64,000 bases of DNA from Streptomyces polyasparticus (lineage in GTDB: Bacteria; Actinomycetota; Actinomycetes; Streptomycetales; Streptomycetaceae). This document shows, piece by piece, positions 1 through 7,766 of this stretch. The stretch's first letter is position 1, and each line of letters starts with the position of its first letter. A program made the translations under genes and the position numbers. Below the pieces are notes generated by a model, which saw nothing but the letters and a program-made list of their open reading frames with translations, had not been told where the DNA came from and made no database searches. The stretch is taken from NCBI RefSeq assembly GCF_014493765.1, contig NZ_JACTVJ010000002.1:62001-126000 (forward strand), read 5' to 3'.

Positions 1-500
1 CGAAGGAGTTCCCCGGCAACTGGTCCGTCGCCGGCGATCTGCAGGAGTCCCGGCTCCTGAGCGTCTGCGACGCGACCGTGTACGACCGCGCGGATCCGTC
101 GGCGGACACACCGGATCTGGAGCAGGGCGATGTGGACCACGTGTCCGCCGCCAGCTGGACGGATCCGCTGGGCGAGTCCGTGGACGCCGAGTACGGGCGC
201 GACGGGGACAGTTACGGGTTCCGCGCGGGGGAGCGCACCAAGGAGCTCCGCGAAGGCGAGCCGGTGGAACTCGCCCTCTGGGCCGGCGGCCGGTGCGCGG
301 CCGGCCGCACACTGCACCAGGTCACCGTCTCGCTGTACCGCGGCGGACGATCCGGCGCCTTGACCGAAGACGAGCGCACCCGGTTCTCGCGGCAGGCGCG
401 CACAGCGCTCGACCGGTACCTCGCCGACCCCGCGGGCTGGCCGCAGCGGCAGCGCTGCCATGACACGAAGGTGCTCGGAGAGGTGGAGGGATGGCGGTGA
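1..500 (+). CDS. Hypothetical protein, 5' end outside window
   Basis: The reading frame is open from position 3 (first full codon AAG) to the TGA at 498-500, so the start lies upstream of the window. The visible 165 residues are mostly hydrophilic, with cysteines near residues 27, 98 and 151, and no membrane segment. The stop overlaps the ATG of the next gene (ATGGCGGTGA), so the two are probably translationally coupled and functionally linked. I recognise no family. An extracytoplasmic protein partnered with the membrane-anchored protein downstream is an inference from context. Confidence 0.75.
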   Translation, partial: KEFPGNWSVAGDLQESRLLSVCDATVYDRADPSADTPDLEQGDVDHVSAASWTDPLGESVDAEYGRDGDSYGFRAGERTKELREGEPVELALWAGGRCAAGRTLHQVTVSLYRGGRSGALTEDERTRFSRQARTALDRYLADPAGWPQRQRCHDTKVLGEVEGWR

Positions 501-1588
501 AGCGGCGGCTGGTGCTGCGGATCGCGGGCGCAGCGGTCGTGCTCGCCGTCCTGGTCCCCGGATATCTCTGGCTGCACGGCGACTTCCGGCGCTGGGACGA
601 CGAGGCGAAGCTCGACGCCGCCTGTGACGGCCTGCTCGACCGGGCGGCGATCCGCGAGGTGCTCGGCGACGGGGACGTCGGCGTGCGCGAGTGGGACGGC
701 CCCGCGCACCAGGTGCGCTGCGAGGTGGTCGTCGAGGGCGGCGGCCGGGTGGAGGTGCGGGTGGCGGACGAGACCGTGATCGGCAGTTCCGTGTCCGACC
801 TGTACGTGTACCGGGGGACCGGGCGGGCGACGCCTTCCGTGCCGGTCGGCGGCGGATGGTCCGGTCTGTTCGGCGCGCGTCCACGCGGCGTCGACGGCGA
901 GGACTTCGACGACGTGACGACGGCCCTCACACTGCGCTGCACCGCGGGGGACGCGAAGAGCCTGATGGTGGCCGTGGAGACGGATCCCGCCGAGGCGGGC
1001 CCCCTCGACGATCCCGCGAACCGGCCCGCGTATGCCCGGATCGCCGAGACCACGGCCCGCAAGGCCTCCGACGTACGCGGCTGCGACGCGGAGCCGGGGC
1101 GCAAGGTGCGCAGCCTGCGGCTGCCCGTCAGCCAGGACGAGTACAAGCCGCTGGCCGAGGCGGACGGCACCTGCGCCGGCATCGAGCCGGTGAGCGGGGT
1201 GCGCAGCGCACTGGAGACGGCGCGGGACGGTGCGCCGTACGAGGTGTGCCTCCTGAACGGGCCCGACGGCAGCCGGCGTTACGAGCTCGCGGCGGCCTTC
1301 GGCCCGTACGCGCTGCTCGAGTTCGAGGAGAACCGGACGTACGGCGCGCAGGACCGCCCCGTCGGAGATGTCCCTGCCCGCAACCGCAAGCGCGCCGACC
1401 AGTCCGGCTGGACGACGGCGAAGTGCCCGGACGGGACGGCCGTCTTCACCTTGCTCGCCGTGGGCCGCCACGAGGACAAGGGTTCCGCGTTCGTCTCCGG
1501 AGACCTCGCCCAGGAGCGGGCCGTACTGAAAGTCTTCGCCGAACGCTCGGCCGGGGCCCATGGCTGCCAGGCGCCCGCAACTCCCTGA
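491..1588 (+). CDS. Membrane-anchored hypothetical protein
   Basis: 365 residues. The basic start MAVKRRLVLR is followed by one hydrophobic segment (about residues 9-28) and then a long hydrophilic domain. This is a signal-anchor layout with an exported C-terminal domain. The exported part holds several spaced cysteines (for example in AACDGLL, VRCEV, LRCTA, RGCDAE, GTCAG, EVCLL, AKCPD and HGCQA), compatible with disulfides. It overlaps the upstream partial gene by 10 bp and so likely shares its transcript. No enzymatic motif is visible and I do not recognise the family. Confidence 0.8.
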   Translation: MAVKRRLVLRIAGAAVVLAVLVPGYLWLHGDFRRWDDEAKLDAACDGLLDRAAIREVLGDGDVGVREWDGPAHQVRCEVVVEGGGRVEVRVADETVIGSSVSDLYVYRGTGRATPSVPVGGGWSGLFGARPRGVDGEDFDDVTTALTLRCTAGDAKSLMVAVETDPAEAGPLDDPANRPAYARIAETTARKASDVRGCDAEPGRKVRSLRLPVSQDEYKPLAEADGTCAGIEPVSGVRSALETARDGAPYEVCLLNGPDGSRRYELAAAFGPYALLEFEENRTYGAQDRPVGDVPARNRKRADQSGWTTAKCPDGTAVFTLLAVGRHEDKGSAFVSGDLAQERAVLKVFAERSAGAHGCQAPATP

Positions 1589-1745
1589 CCAGGAAAGGTA
1601 CGGACCAGAGGTCGTCAGGCCTTATCTCTTCACTTCTTGAACGAAATGGAGGGGCGGGAGCGCTCCCTGCGTGAAGTCTTGACGCCTTCCCCGGTGCTCG
1701 CAACAGTGGGCTCACCCCACACCCCCCACCACAGGAGCGCCGATC

Positions 1746-2969
1746 GTGATATCGCGCAGACTGTTCCTCGCGGGCGCCACGGCGAGCGCCGCCGCTGCCG
1801 CAGCCTCCCTGACCCTGCCGTCCCGGACCGCGGGTGCCGCCGCACCCGCGACTTTTGAACTGGCCCTGGAGAACAAGTCGTTGGCCGGTACCGTACGTGC
1901 CTACGTCACCGGCCACGAGCAGGCCACCGGCAACTGGGTGCTGCTGCGGGCCGACGGCGGGATCTACCGGCCCGAGTCCCCCTCCGCCCCGCAGACACCG
2001 CTGCCCGTCGACTGCGCCATCCCGCTGAACCCGGCCGGTGCCGCACCGAAGGTCGTGACGCTGCCTCAGATGTTCGGCGCGCGCGTCTACTTCGTCCGTG
2101 ACGACACCCTGGACTTCTTCCTCAACCCGGGCCCCGGCCTGGTCGAGCCGGCCTTCGCGACCCCCACCGACGCGAACTACGGCAAGATCTGGTCGTTCTG
2201 CGAGTTCACCTTCAACACGCAGCAGCTCTTCGCGAACATCAGCTATGTCGACCTGGTGACCGCGCTGCCCATCGGTCTGCGCCTGGAAGGCGACGCCACC
2301 CACACCGTCGCGCCGCTGCCCGACGGCGCCGTCGAACGGATCGCCGGTGACCTCCAGGCACAGGCCGCGCGGGACGGTCAGCCCTGGGACCGGCTGGTCA
2401 TCAAGGACGGCGGCGGCAAGGTGCTGCGCTGCATCTCGCCGCAGAACCTGATGGCCCCCTACTTCGACCGGCCCGACCAGATGCCCTTCCGCGACGTGTG
2501 GAACGGCTACATCGACCAGGTCTGGGAGAAGTACCGCGGCACCGATCTGCGGATCGACCTGCAGGGCGGCCGGGGGGTGTTCACCGGCCGGGTCAGCGGC
2601 GACACCCTCGTCTTCGGCGGCGGCCACGCCTTCCCCAAGCCGAGCTCGAAGGACATCTTCACCTGCAACCACGGCCCGTTCACCAACAACCCCTCCGACC
2701 CCGACGACAAGAAGGGCCTGCTCGCGCGGCTCGCCGCGGGGTTCAACCGCAGCATCATGCTCACGCACCCCGACCAGCCGAACGGCGTGACCGCCGGCGA
2801 CTACTACCGGGACGCCACCACCAACCACTGGTCGCGGATCGTGCACGCCAACGCGCCGATCGGCTACGCCTTCCCGTACGACGACGTACGCCCCGACGGC
2901 CAGCCGGACGTCTCCGGCGCGGCGCACGACGGCAACCCGCGCCGGTTCACGGTGAGCGTGGGCAGCTAG
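1746..2969 (+). CDS. Secreted beta-1,3-glucanase, GH64 family
   Basis: 407 residues. Predicted to hydrolyse beta-1,3-glucan (laminarin, fungal walls) outside the cell; GH64 members release laminaripentaose. The N-terminus has a twin-arginine-like SRRLFL motif (residues 3-8) followed by an Ala-rich hydrophobic stretch and a likely cleavage near residue 31-33. The segments around FFLNPGPGL, CEFTFNTQQLFANISYVD and IGLRLEGDATH match GH64, with Glu181 a likely catalytic residue. The length fits a catalytic domain without a carbohydrate-binding module. The GTG start follows AGGAGC at 1733-1738. It converges on the sugar ABC permease genes, which may import the released oligosaccharides (inference). 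Confidence 0.85.
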   Translation: MISRRLFLAGATASAAAAAASLTLPSRTAGAAAPATFELALENKSLAGTVRAYVTGHEQATGNWVLLRADGGIYRPESPSAPQTPLPVDCAIPLNPAGAAPKVVTLPQMFGARVYFVRDDTLDFFLNPGPGLVEPAFATPTDANYGKIWSFCEFTFNTQQLFANISYVDLVTALPIGLRLEGDATHTVAPLPDGAVERIAGDLQAQAARDGQPWDRLVIKDGGGKVLRCISPQNLMAPYFDRPDQMPFRDVWNGYIDQVWEKYRGTDLRIDLQGGRGVFTGRVSGDTLVFGGGHAFPKPSSKDIFTCNHGPFTNNPSDPDDKKGLLARLAAGFNRSIMLTHPDQPNGVTAGDYYRDATTNHWSRIVHANAPIGYAFPYDDVRPDGQPDVSGAAHDGNPRRFTVSVGS

Positions 2970-2996
2970 GGGCGGCCCGCACTCCTGGCCTCCCCG

Positions 2997-3824
2997 TCAG
3001 CCCTTCACCGCACCACCGAGCGCGAAGCCCCCGCCCAGACGCCGCGAGATCAGCACGTACAGCAGGATCACCGGGGTCGAGTAGATGACCGAGAACGCGG
3101 CCAGCTGGCCGTACACCACCGTGCCGCGGTTGCCGAAGAAGTCGTTGATCGACACCGAGGCCGGCATCTGGGCGGGGTCGAGCAGGAGCATGAAGGGCAC
3201 GAAGAAGTTGCCCCACATCATGACGAACGAGAAGACCGTCACGACCGCCACCCCCGGACCCATCAGGGGGAGCACGATCCGGAGCATCGAGGTGAGCGTG
3301 GACGCGCCGTCCGTCCACGCCGCCTCCTCCAGCTCCTTGGGGACGCCGTCCATGAAGTTCTTCATCAGCCAGATGGCGAACGGGAGTTGGGACGCGGCGA
3401 AGAAGAAGATCACCCCGTGCATCGTGTCGATCAGCTCGATCTGCACGAACAGCGCATAGACCGGGACCATCACCGCGGTGATCGGCAGACAGGTCGCGAA
3501 GAGGATCGTCAGGAGGAAGGGACGGTTGAAGCGGGTGCGGTAGCGCGAGAGCGGATACGCGGCGAAGGCCGCGCACGCGACCGTGAGCGCCGTCGCCCCG
3601 CCGCACAGGATCAGGCTGTTGAGCAGCGGTGTGAAGGTGATCTCGTCGACGAGTACGGCGTCGTAGTTGTCGAAGGTCCAGCTGCCCGGCAGCTTGACCT
3701 TCAGATTCGCCTCGGCGTCGAGCGAGGAGAGCACCACCCAGGCGAGCGGCAGCACGAAGGCCGCGGCCACCACGAGCAGCCCCAGGTCGGCGGCGAGACG
3801 GCGCTGCGTCCGGCGGTTCGCCAT
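2997..3824 (-). CDS. Sugar ABC transporter permease (MalG-like, CUT1)
   Basis: 275 residues with six predicted membrane segments. The cytoplasmic EAA loop (about residues 166-185, reading EEAAWTDGAS, then LPLMGPG) is the site that contacts the ATPase. The C-terminal end FALGGAVKG is typical of MalG-type CUT1 permeases. ATG start. It lies 1 bp downstream of the MalF-like gene and must be cotranscribed with it. No ATPase gene is nearby, which fits Streptomyces CUT1 systems that share one MsiK-type ATPase (established for the genus). The substrate is unknown. Confidence 0.9.
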   Translation of the reverse strand: MANRRTQRRLAADLGLLVVAAAFVLPLAWVVLSSLDAEANLKVKLPGSWTFDNYDAVLVDEITFTPLLNSLILCGGATALTVACAAFAAYPLSRYRTRFNRPFLLTILFATCLPITAVMVPVYALFVQIELIDTMHGVIFFFAASQLPFAIWLMKNFMDGVPKELEEAAWTDGASTLTSMLRIVLPLMGPGVAVVTVFSFVMMWGNFFVPFMLLLDPAQMPASVSINDFFGNRGTVVYGQLAAFSVIYSTPVILLYVLISRRLGGGFALGGAVKG

Positions 3825-3825
3825 C

Positions 3826-4683
3826 TCAGACCTCCGTCCGCAGCAGCCGCATGTATACGAGGGAGAAGAGCGAGCCCACGATGAGCAGGAGCAGCGCCAC
3901 CGCGGTCGCGTAGCCGATCATGCTGTTCTGGAAGGCCTGTTCGTACATGTACAGGGGCAGGGTCTGGCTGCGGCCGCCCGGGCCGCCGCGGGTCATCACC
4001 CAGATCAGGCCGAAGACGGAGAGCGTCTGCAGGGTGTTGAGCATCAGGTTGGTACCGATGGAGCGGCGGATCATGGGCAGCGTGATGTGCCAGAGCCGGC
4101 GCCAGCCGCCCGCGCCGTCCACCTCGGCCGATTCGACGACCTCTTTCGGGATCTCGTTGAGCGCCGCCGAGTAGACCAGCATCGAGAAGGCCGTGCCGCG
4201 CCAGACGTTCGCGAACGACACCGCGAGGATCGGCAGCGTGAACATCCAGTTCTGCGACGGGAGATGGAGGAAGTCGAGGATCGCGTTCAGGGTGCCCTCG
4301 CGGCGGAAGAACGCGTACAGGAGAAAGCCCGCGACGACCTCCGGGAGCACCCACGCGGTGACCACGATCCCGCCCGTGACGGTGCGCACCGTCTTCGAGG
4401 CGCGCTGCATCAGCAGGGCGAGACCGAGGCCGAGGGTGTTCTGGCCGATCAGGGACGAGAGCACCGTGAAGACCAGCGTCAGCCAGACGGCGTTGAGGAA
4501 GTCCTCGTCGCCGAAGGCCTCACGGAAGTTGTCGAAGCCGATGAACGAGGACTCGGCCTGACCGGTCAGCTGGAGATCGGTGAACGCGAGATAGACGCAG
4601 TAGCCGATGGGCCCCGCCAGGAACGCGAGCAGGAGCAGTACCGCAGGCGTCAGGGGCAGGGCCCTTGTCAGCGAGCGTTTCAC
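3826..4683 (-). CDS. Sugar ABC transporter permease (MalF-like, CUT1)
   Basis: 285 residues from GTG 4683, chosen because GGAGG lies 6 nt upstream on the minus strand (4691-4697). An open frame runs further upstream to 4761 but lacks a ribosome-binding site and enters the insertion element. Six membrane segments; EAA loop at about residues 180-200 (EVVESAEVDGAG, then LPMI). It forms the heterodimeric channel with the MalG-like protein 1 bp downstream. The binding-protein gene that would normally precede it directly is now separated by the tnpB element, so transcription may depend on readthrough or on a promoter in the element. Confidence 0.9.
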   Translation of the reverse strand: MKRSLTRALPLTPAVLLLLAFLAGPIGYCVYLAFTDLQLTGQAESSFIGFDNFREAFGDEDFLNAVWLTLVFTVLSSLIGQNTLGLGLALLMQRASKTVRTVTGGIVVTAWVLPEVVAGFLLYAFFRREGTLNAILDFLHLPSQNWMFTLPILAVSFANVWRGTAFSMLVYSAALNEIPKEVVESAEVDGAGGWRRLWHITLPMIRRSIGTNLMLNTLQTLSVFGLIWVMTRGGPGGRSQTLPLYMYEQAFQNSMIGYATAVALLLLIVGSLFSLVYMRLLRTEV

Positions 4684-4732
4684 CGGACACCTCCGAGGAT
4701 GACCTGGCGCCCGGGCCGGGGAGGGCTTGGTG

Positions 4733-4752
4733 CCCTGCGGGGTGGAGCAGGG
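4733..4752. repeat. Hairpin near left boundary of the IS
   Basis: CCCTGC (4733-4738) pairs with GCAGGG (4747-4752) around an 8-nt loop. It lies between the permease ribosome-binding site and the stop of the small ribbon-helix-helix gene. It could be the subterminal left-end hairpin that single-strand transposases recognise, or a terminator for the small gene. I cannot tell which. Confidence 0.45.
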
Positions 4753-4767
4753 AACGGCCATGTGCCG

Positions 4768-4926
4768 TCAGGACGATTGGTCGCTATCGGATGCGTCATC
4801 GCGTGTGGACTCAAGCCGGTGCAGGATTTCGGAGTTGAGGGACCTGCGGGCGGACTTGGCTTCGACGACGAGCCATTCGTGCAGGTCGGAGGGTAGGCGG
4901 AGTGTGATGCGCACTTCTTGACCCAT
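4768..4926 (-). CDS. Arc-like ribbon-helix-helix DNA-binding protein
   Basis: 52 residues: ATG at 4926-4924, TGA at 4770-4768. The N-terminal strand EVRITLRLPSDL is followed by HEWLVVEAKSARRSLNSEIL and HRLES. This is the ribbon-helix-helix pattern of Arc/MetJ-type repressors, including the SLNSEI(L)xRLE turn. An acidic Ser/Asp tail (residues 42-52) ends the protein. It probably binds DNA as a dimer. It starts 29 bp from tnpB and runs divergently, so the two share a promoter region, and repression of tnpB or of both genes is a reasonable inference. An antitoxin role is an alternative, but no toxin is adjacent. Confidence 0.75.
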   Translation of the reverse strand: MGQEVRITLRLPSDLHEWLVVEAKSARRSLNSEILHRLESTRDDASDSDQSS

Positions 4927-4949
4927 GAGCCCAACTGTAGTGTCGGTAT

Positions 4950-4966
4950 GGTGTCATGAAGACACC
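4950..4966. promoter_or_regulatory. Palindrome across the tnpB start codon
   Basis: GGTGTC (4950-4955) and GACACC (4961-4966) flank ATGAA, whose first three bases are the tnpB start codon. As DNA this is a candidate operator for the adjacent ribbon-helix-helix dimer. As RNA it would place the start codon in a hairpin loop. A TATGGT sequence at 4947-4952 could be a -10 element. Confidence 0.45.
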
Positions 4967-6179
4967 GCGGGCATCGAAGGACGCCGGGCGAGCCCGGTAC
5001 ACCTTCCGCCTTCGCATGTCGTCGACCGCCCGCACCGCGCTGCTCGCCGAGTGGGGCCGCTGTCGCTGGGTGTGGAACGAATGCGTCGCCAAGTCCCGTG
5101 CCGTGCACGCCCACAACCGCGAACCCCCCGATGACAAGCGGACGTGCGGCCCGGCCCAACTCGACAAGATGCTGACCGACGCCCGCGCCCGCATGCCTTG
5201 GCTGGCGGAGGGCGCCTCCGTGCCGCAGCAGCAGACCATCAGGGACTTCGCCAAGTCCCGCGCCAAGGCGATGAAGGACATCGAAAACCGGCTGCCTGGG
5301 CGGCAGCGGGCCGGAATGCCCCGGCCGAAACGAAAGCGCGCGACGCTGCCCACCTTGAACTGCACACGGCGTGGGTTCCGCCTGAAAGACGGTGGTCTGC
5401 ACCTCGCGGGTGGCATCAGTCTGACCGTGGTGTGGTCGCGTGAACTGCCCGCCGCACCCTCCTCGGTGCGCGTTTACCAGGATGCCCTGGGCCACTGGTA
5501 CTGCTCGTTCGTCGTCGCCGCCGAAGTCCAGCCGTACCCTGCGACCGGTGCCGTCCTCGGCGTTGACTGGGGCGTGAAGGAAACAGCCACCACCACATCC
5601 GACGCCCACGATTTGCCCCACCCGCAGCACGGACGCAATGCCCAGCCGAAGCTGAGCCGGTACGACCGAATGGTGGCACGCCGTAAGCCGAGGAAGGGCC
5701 AGGCTTCCTCGAAAGGCCATCGTGCGGCGAAGAAGTCGCGCGCCAAGGTCTATGCGAAGATCGCCCGGCAGCGGCAGGACACGGCCCGCAAGTGGGCCAA
5801 GCGCGTCGTGCGCGACCACGATGCGATCGCCGTCGAGGATTTCCGGCCGAAATTCCTCAGCCGTACCACCATGGCCCGCAAAGCCGCCGACGCGGCGATC
5901 GGCGCCACCAAGACGGCCCTGATCGAGATGGGCCGCAAGCACGGGCGGGACATCCGCCTCGTGTATCCCGCGCACACCACCATGGACTGTGCGTCGTGCG
6001 GAGCGAGAACCAAGCACGCACTTCCTCTTTCGGAACGTACCTACACCTGCACCGCGTGCGGAGCCGTCTCGCCGAGGGACAAGAACTCCGCCCACGTCAT
6101 GCTGGTCCGGGCAGGTCTCAACCCGGCTGGTGCCGAGGGCATAAGCCCTCCGGGAGCGCTGCTCCCGGAGGCGGCCTGA
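4956..6179 (+). CDS. tnpB: TnpB RNA-guided nuclease of IS200/IS605 family
   Basis: 407 residues, normal TnpB length. The N-terminal helical/wedge part contains YTFRLRM and RWVWNECV; a basic stretch lies at 240-270. The RuvC residues appear intact: Asp204 in GVDWGVKE, Glu294 in IAVEDF and Asp375 in SPRDKNSAHVM. A zinc finger uses Cys345/Cys348 (CASC) and Cys365/Cys368 (CTAC). TnpB proteins are guided by an omega RNA from the element's right end and cut DNA next to a transposon-adjacent motif (established for ISDra2 and relatives). Nothing looks truncated, so it may be active. ATG start with no clear ribosome-binding site; a palindrome spans the start. Confidence 0.9.
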   Translation: MKTPRASKDAGRARYTFRLRMSSTARTALLAEWGRCRWVWNECVAKSRAVHAHNREPPDDKRTCGPAQLDKMLTDARARMPWLAEGASVPQQQTIRDFAKSRAKAMKDIENRLPGRQRAGMPRPKRKRATLPTLNCTRRGFRLKDGGLHLAGGISLTVVWSRELPAAPSSVRVYQDALGHWYCSFVVAAEVQPYPATGAVLGVDWGVKETATTTSDAHDLPHPQHGRNAQPKLSRYDRMVARRKPRKGQASSKGHRAAKKSRAKVYAKIARQRQDTARKWAKRVVRDHDAIAVEDFRPKFLSRTTMARKAADAAIGATKTALIEMGRKHGRDIRLVYPAHTTMDCASCGARTKHALPLSERTYTCTACGAVSPRDKNSAHVMLVRAGLNPAGAEGISPPGALLPEAA

Positions 6180-6216
6180 GCCAGGAATCTCCTCCGTTGG
6201 GGAGGAGAGGATTCAA
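6060..6216 (+). ncRNA. Predicted omega RNA / IS right end
   Basis: In IS605-type elements the guide RNA scaffold comprises the 3' end of tnpB plus the right end, and the guide is read from flanking DNA (known family behaviour). Here TCTCCTCC (6188-6195) pairs with GGAGGAGA (6201-6208), and GAATC (6185-6189) can pair with GATTC (6210-6214), so the end forms a stable hairpin. The 5' limit is arbitrary. The predicted guide starts near 6217, inside the 3' end of the sugar-binding protein gene. Confidence 0.4.
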
Positions 6217-7583
6217 TTCTTGATGACTTCGCCCTTGGTGACGGAGTCGAGCTCCTCGTCATACGCGGAGGCCGCTTCGTCCACCGAGGCATCGCCCGTC
6301 GTGACCGACTCCATCGCCTCCTGGATGGCCACCGACACCTGCGGATACGCGGGATACGCGGGCCGGTAGTGGGTGAACTCCACGAGGTCCGTGAAGAACT
6401 TGATGCCGGGCTGCGCCTTCACGTACTCCGGGTCCCCGGCGACGTCCTTGCGTACGGCGATACCGGAGTTGGCGATGTACCAGCGCTGGGCGTTCTCCTT
6501 GGTCTGCATGGCCTTGATGAACTCGAAGGCCAGATCCTTGTTGGCCGCCTTGTCGGGGATCGCCCAGGTCCAGCCGCCGGACATGGACACCTTGCCGGGC
6601 GCCTGGCCGTGCTGCGTCGGCATGTACGCGAGGCCCAACTCCTCGGACCACGTGGGCCATTCGTGCCCGGAACCCTCCAGCCAGTCCTGCGGCAGCCAGG
6701 AGCCGTCGAGGTTGATGGCCAGCTTCTCCTCGGGAAGCAGCTCACCGCGTACGCGCGTGCCGATGTTCGGGTCGAGCGCGTCCTCGACGGACGGGCCGAG
6801 CTTCTCCTTGTAGACGGTCTCCACGAAGGCGAGTGCGTCCTTGAAGCCCTGGCCGCCCTGCACCCACTTCTTCTGCGCCGGGTCGTAGAGCGGGTCCTCG
6901 CCCGTCCCGTACAGGAGCATCTCGAAGCCCTGCATCGTGGACTGTTCGCCGCCGGGCTTGCCGGTGTAGACGTTCAGCGGGATGACCCCGGGCACCTTCT
7001 CCTTGATGGTGCGGGCGGCGTCGAGGATCTCGTCCCAGTTCTTCGGCTGCCAGTTCTCCGGCAGTCCGGCCTTCTTGAACAGGGCCTTGCTGTACCAGAG
7101 CCCGCGGGTGTCGGTTCCGTCCGGTACGCCGTACGTCTTGCCGTTCTCGGCCTTCGCCGCGGCCTGTGCGGTCTCGATGAACTGCGGCCAGTCCTTCCAC
7201 TTCTCCAGATACGGGTCGAGTGGGGTCAAGTACCCGCTGGTGATATCGGAGTTGATGAGGAAGGTGTCCTCGTAGACGAGATCGGGAGCCGTCTTCGCCG
7301 AGCGCAGCATCTGCTGCACCTTCGTGTAGTACTCGGCGTCCGGGGCGTTGATCGGGATGAGCTCGACCTTCTTGCCCGGATTCTCCTTCTCGAACTGCTT
7401 CTTGATGGAAGCGAGGAAGTTGTCCTGGACCTTGATGGACTTGTCCGTGGACTGCTTGAACGAGACCTTGAGGGTGTCCGGGTCGTCCCCGGAGTCATCA
7501 CCGCAGGCGGTCAGCGTGGTGGCGGCGAACAGGGCTGCTGCGCCGAGAACGAGGGGCGCGAGGGAACGCTTGGGACGACGCAC
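6213..7583 (-). CDS. Sugar-binding lipoprotein of ABC transporter
   Basis: 456 residues. The signal peptide ends in the lipobox LTAC with lipidated Cys27, followed by a Gly/Asp-rich linker and an SBP_bac-type solute-binding fold. It should capture an oligosaccharide outside the membrane and pass it to the two permeases encoded beyond the insertion element. ATG start with AGGAGG about 5 nt upstream. The stop codon TGA (6215-6213) and part of the last Asn codon lie within the GATTCAA right end of the IS. The native C-terminus may therefore have been altered and the stop supplied by the element. Operator-like palindromes lie upstream. Confidence 0.9.
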   Translation of the reverse strand: MRRPKRSLAPLVLGAAALFAATTLTACGDDSGDDPDTLKVSFKQSTDKSIKVQDNFLASIKKQFEKENPGKKVELIPINAPDAEYYTKVQQMLRSAKTAPDLVYEDTFLINSDITSGYLTPLDPYLEKWKDWPQFIETAQAAAKAENGKTYGVPDGTDTRGLWYSKALFKKAGLPENWQPKNWDEILDAARTIKEKVPGVIPLNVYTGKPGGEQSTMQGFEMLLYGTGEDPLYDPAQKKWVQGGQGFKDALAFVETVYKEKLGPSVEDALDPNIGTRVRGELLPEEKLAINLDGSWLPQDWLEGSGHEWPTWSEELGLAYMPTQHGQAPGKVSMSGGWTWAIPDKAANKDLAFEFIKAMQTKENAQRWYIANSGIAVRKDVAGDPEYVKAQPGIKFFTDLVEFTHYRPAYPAYPQVSVAIQEAMESVTTGDASVDEAASAYDEELDSVTKGEVIKN

Positions 7584-7652
7584 GGGACGACCTCCTACGA
7601 GCCTGCGGGGCGGCTGCGGGGTTGCGCTACGGCGTAATGCGTTAGGGCTGTC

Positions 7653-7679
7653 CGCTGAACGTACGGTCGCCGTTCAGCG
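7653..7679. repeat. 9-bp inverted repeat upstream of binding-protein gene
   Basis: CGCTGAACG (7653-7661) and CGTTCAGCG (7671-7679) form perfect 9-bp arms around a 9-nt spacer, about 70 bp upstream of the binding-protein start. It could be an operator or a 5' leader hairpin. Confidence 0.5.
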
Positions 7680-7716
7680 AGGGTCAATGCCCGTGCGTAC
7701 GCGGAGATCGGTTCCG

Positions 7717-7730
7717 TGACAACGTTGTTA
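7717..7730. promoter_or_regulatory. LacI-type operator candidate
   Basis: TGACAACGTTGTTA contains the perfect palindrome ACAACGTTGT (7719-7728) with a central CG, the form typical of LacI-family operators that control CUT1 sugar transporters. On the minus strand TTGTCA (7722-7717) could also serve as a -35 element for the binding-protein gene. No LacI-family gene is in the window. Confidence 0.5.
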
Positions 7731-7766
7731 TCCGGCAAGGGAGTCGGCCGGCCGAAGGCCGTGCAC

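Larger units (their letters stand above)
4733..6216 (+). mobile_element. IS200/IS605-type element with tnpB, no tnpA
   Basis: The element contains tnpB (4956-6179) and a divergent Arc-like gene (4768-4926). It ends on the right in a hairpin plus GATTCAA at 6185-6216, the form typical of IS605-family right ends. No TnpA (Y1 transposase) gene is present, so mobility would need a helper in trans. The left end is not resolved; it should lie between 4698 and 4768, and I use the hairpin at 4733 as a working limit. It is inserted between the binding-protein and permease genes of a sugar ABC transporter. Confidence 0.7.

Noticed and set aside
4768-4926. Toxin-antitoxin system with the Arc-like protein as antitoxin
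   Set aside because: No toxin-sized gene overlaps or follows it on the same strand; its partner is the divergent tnpB.
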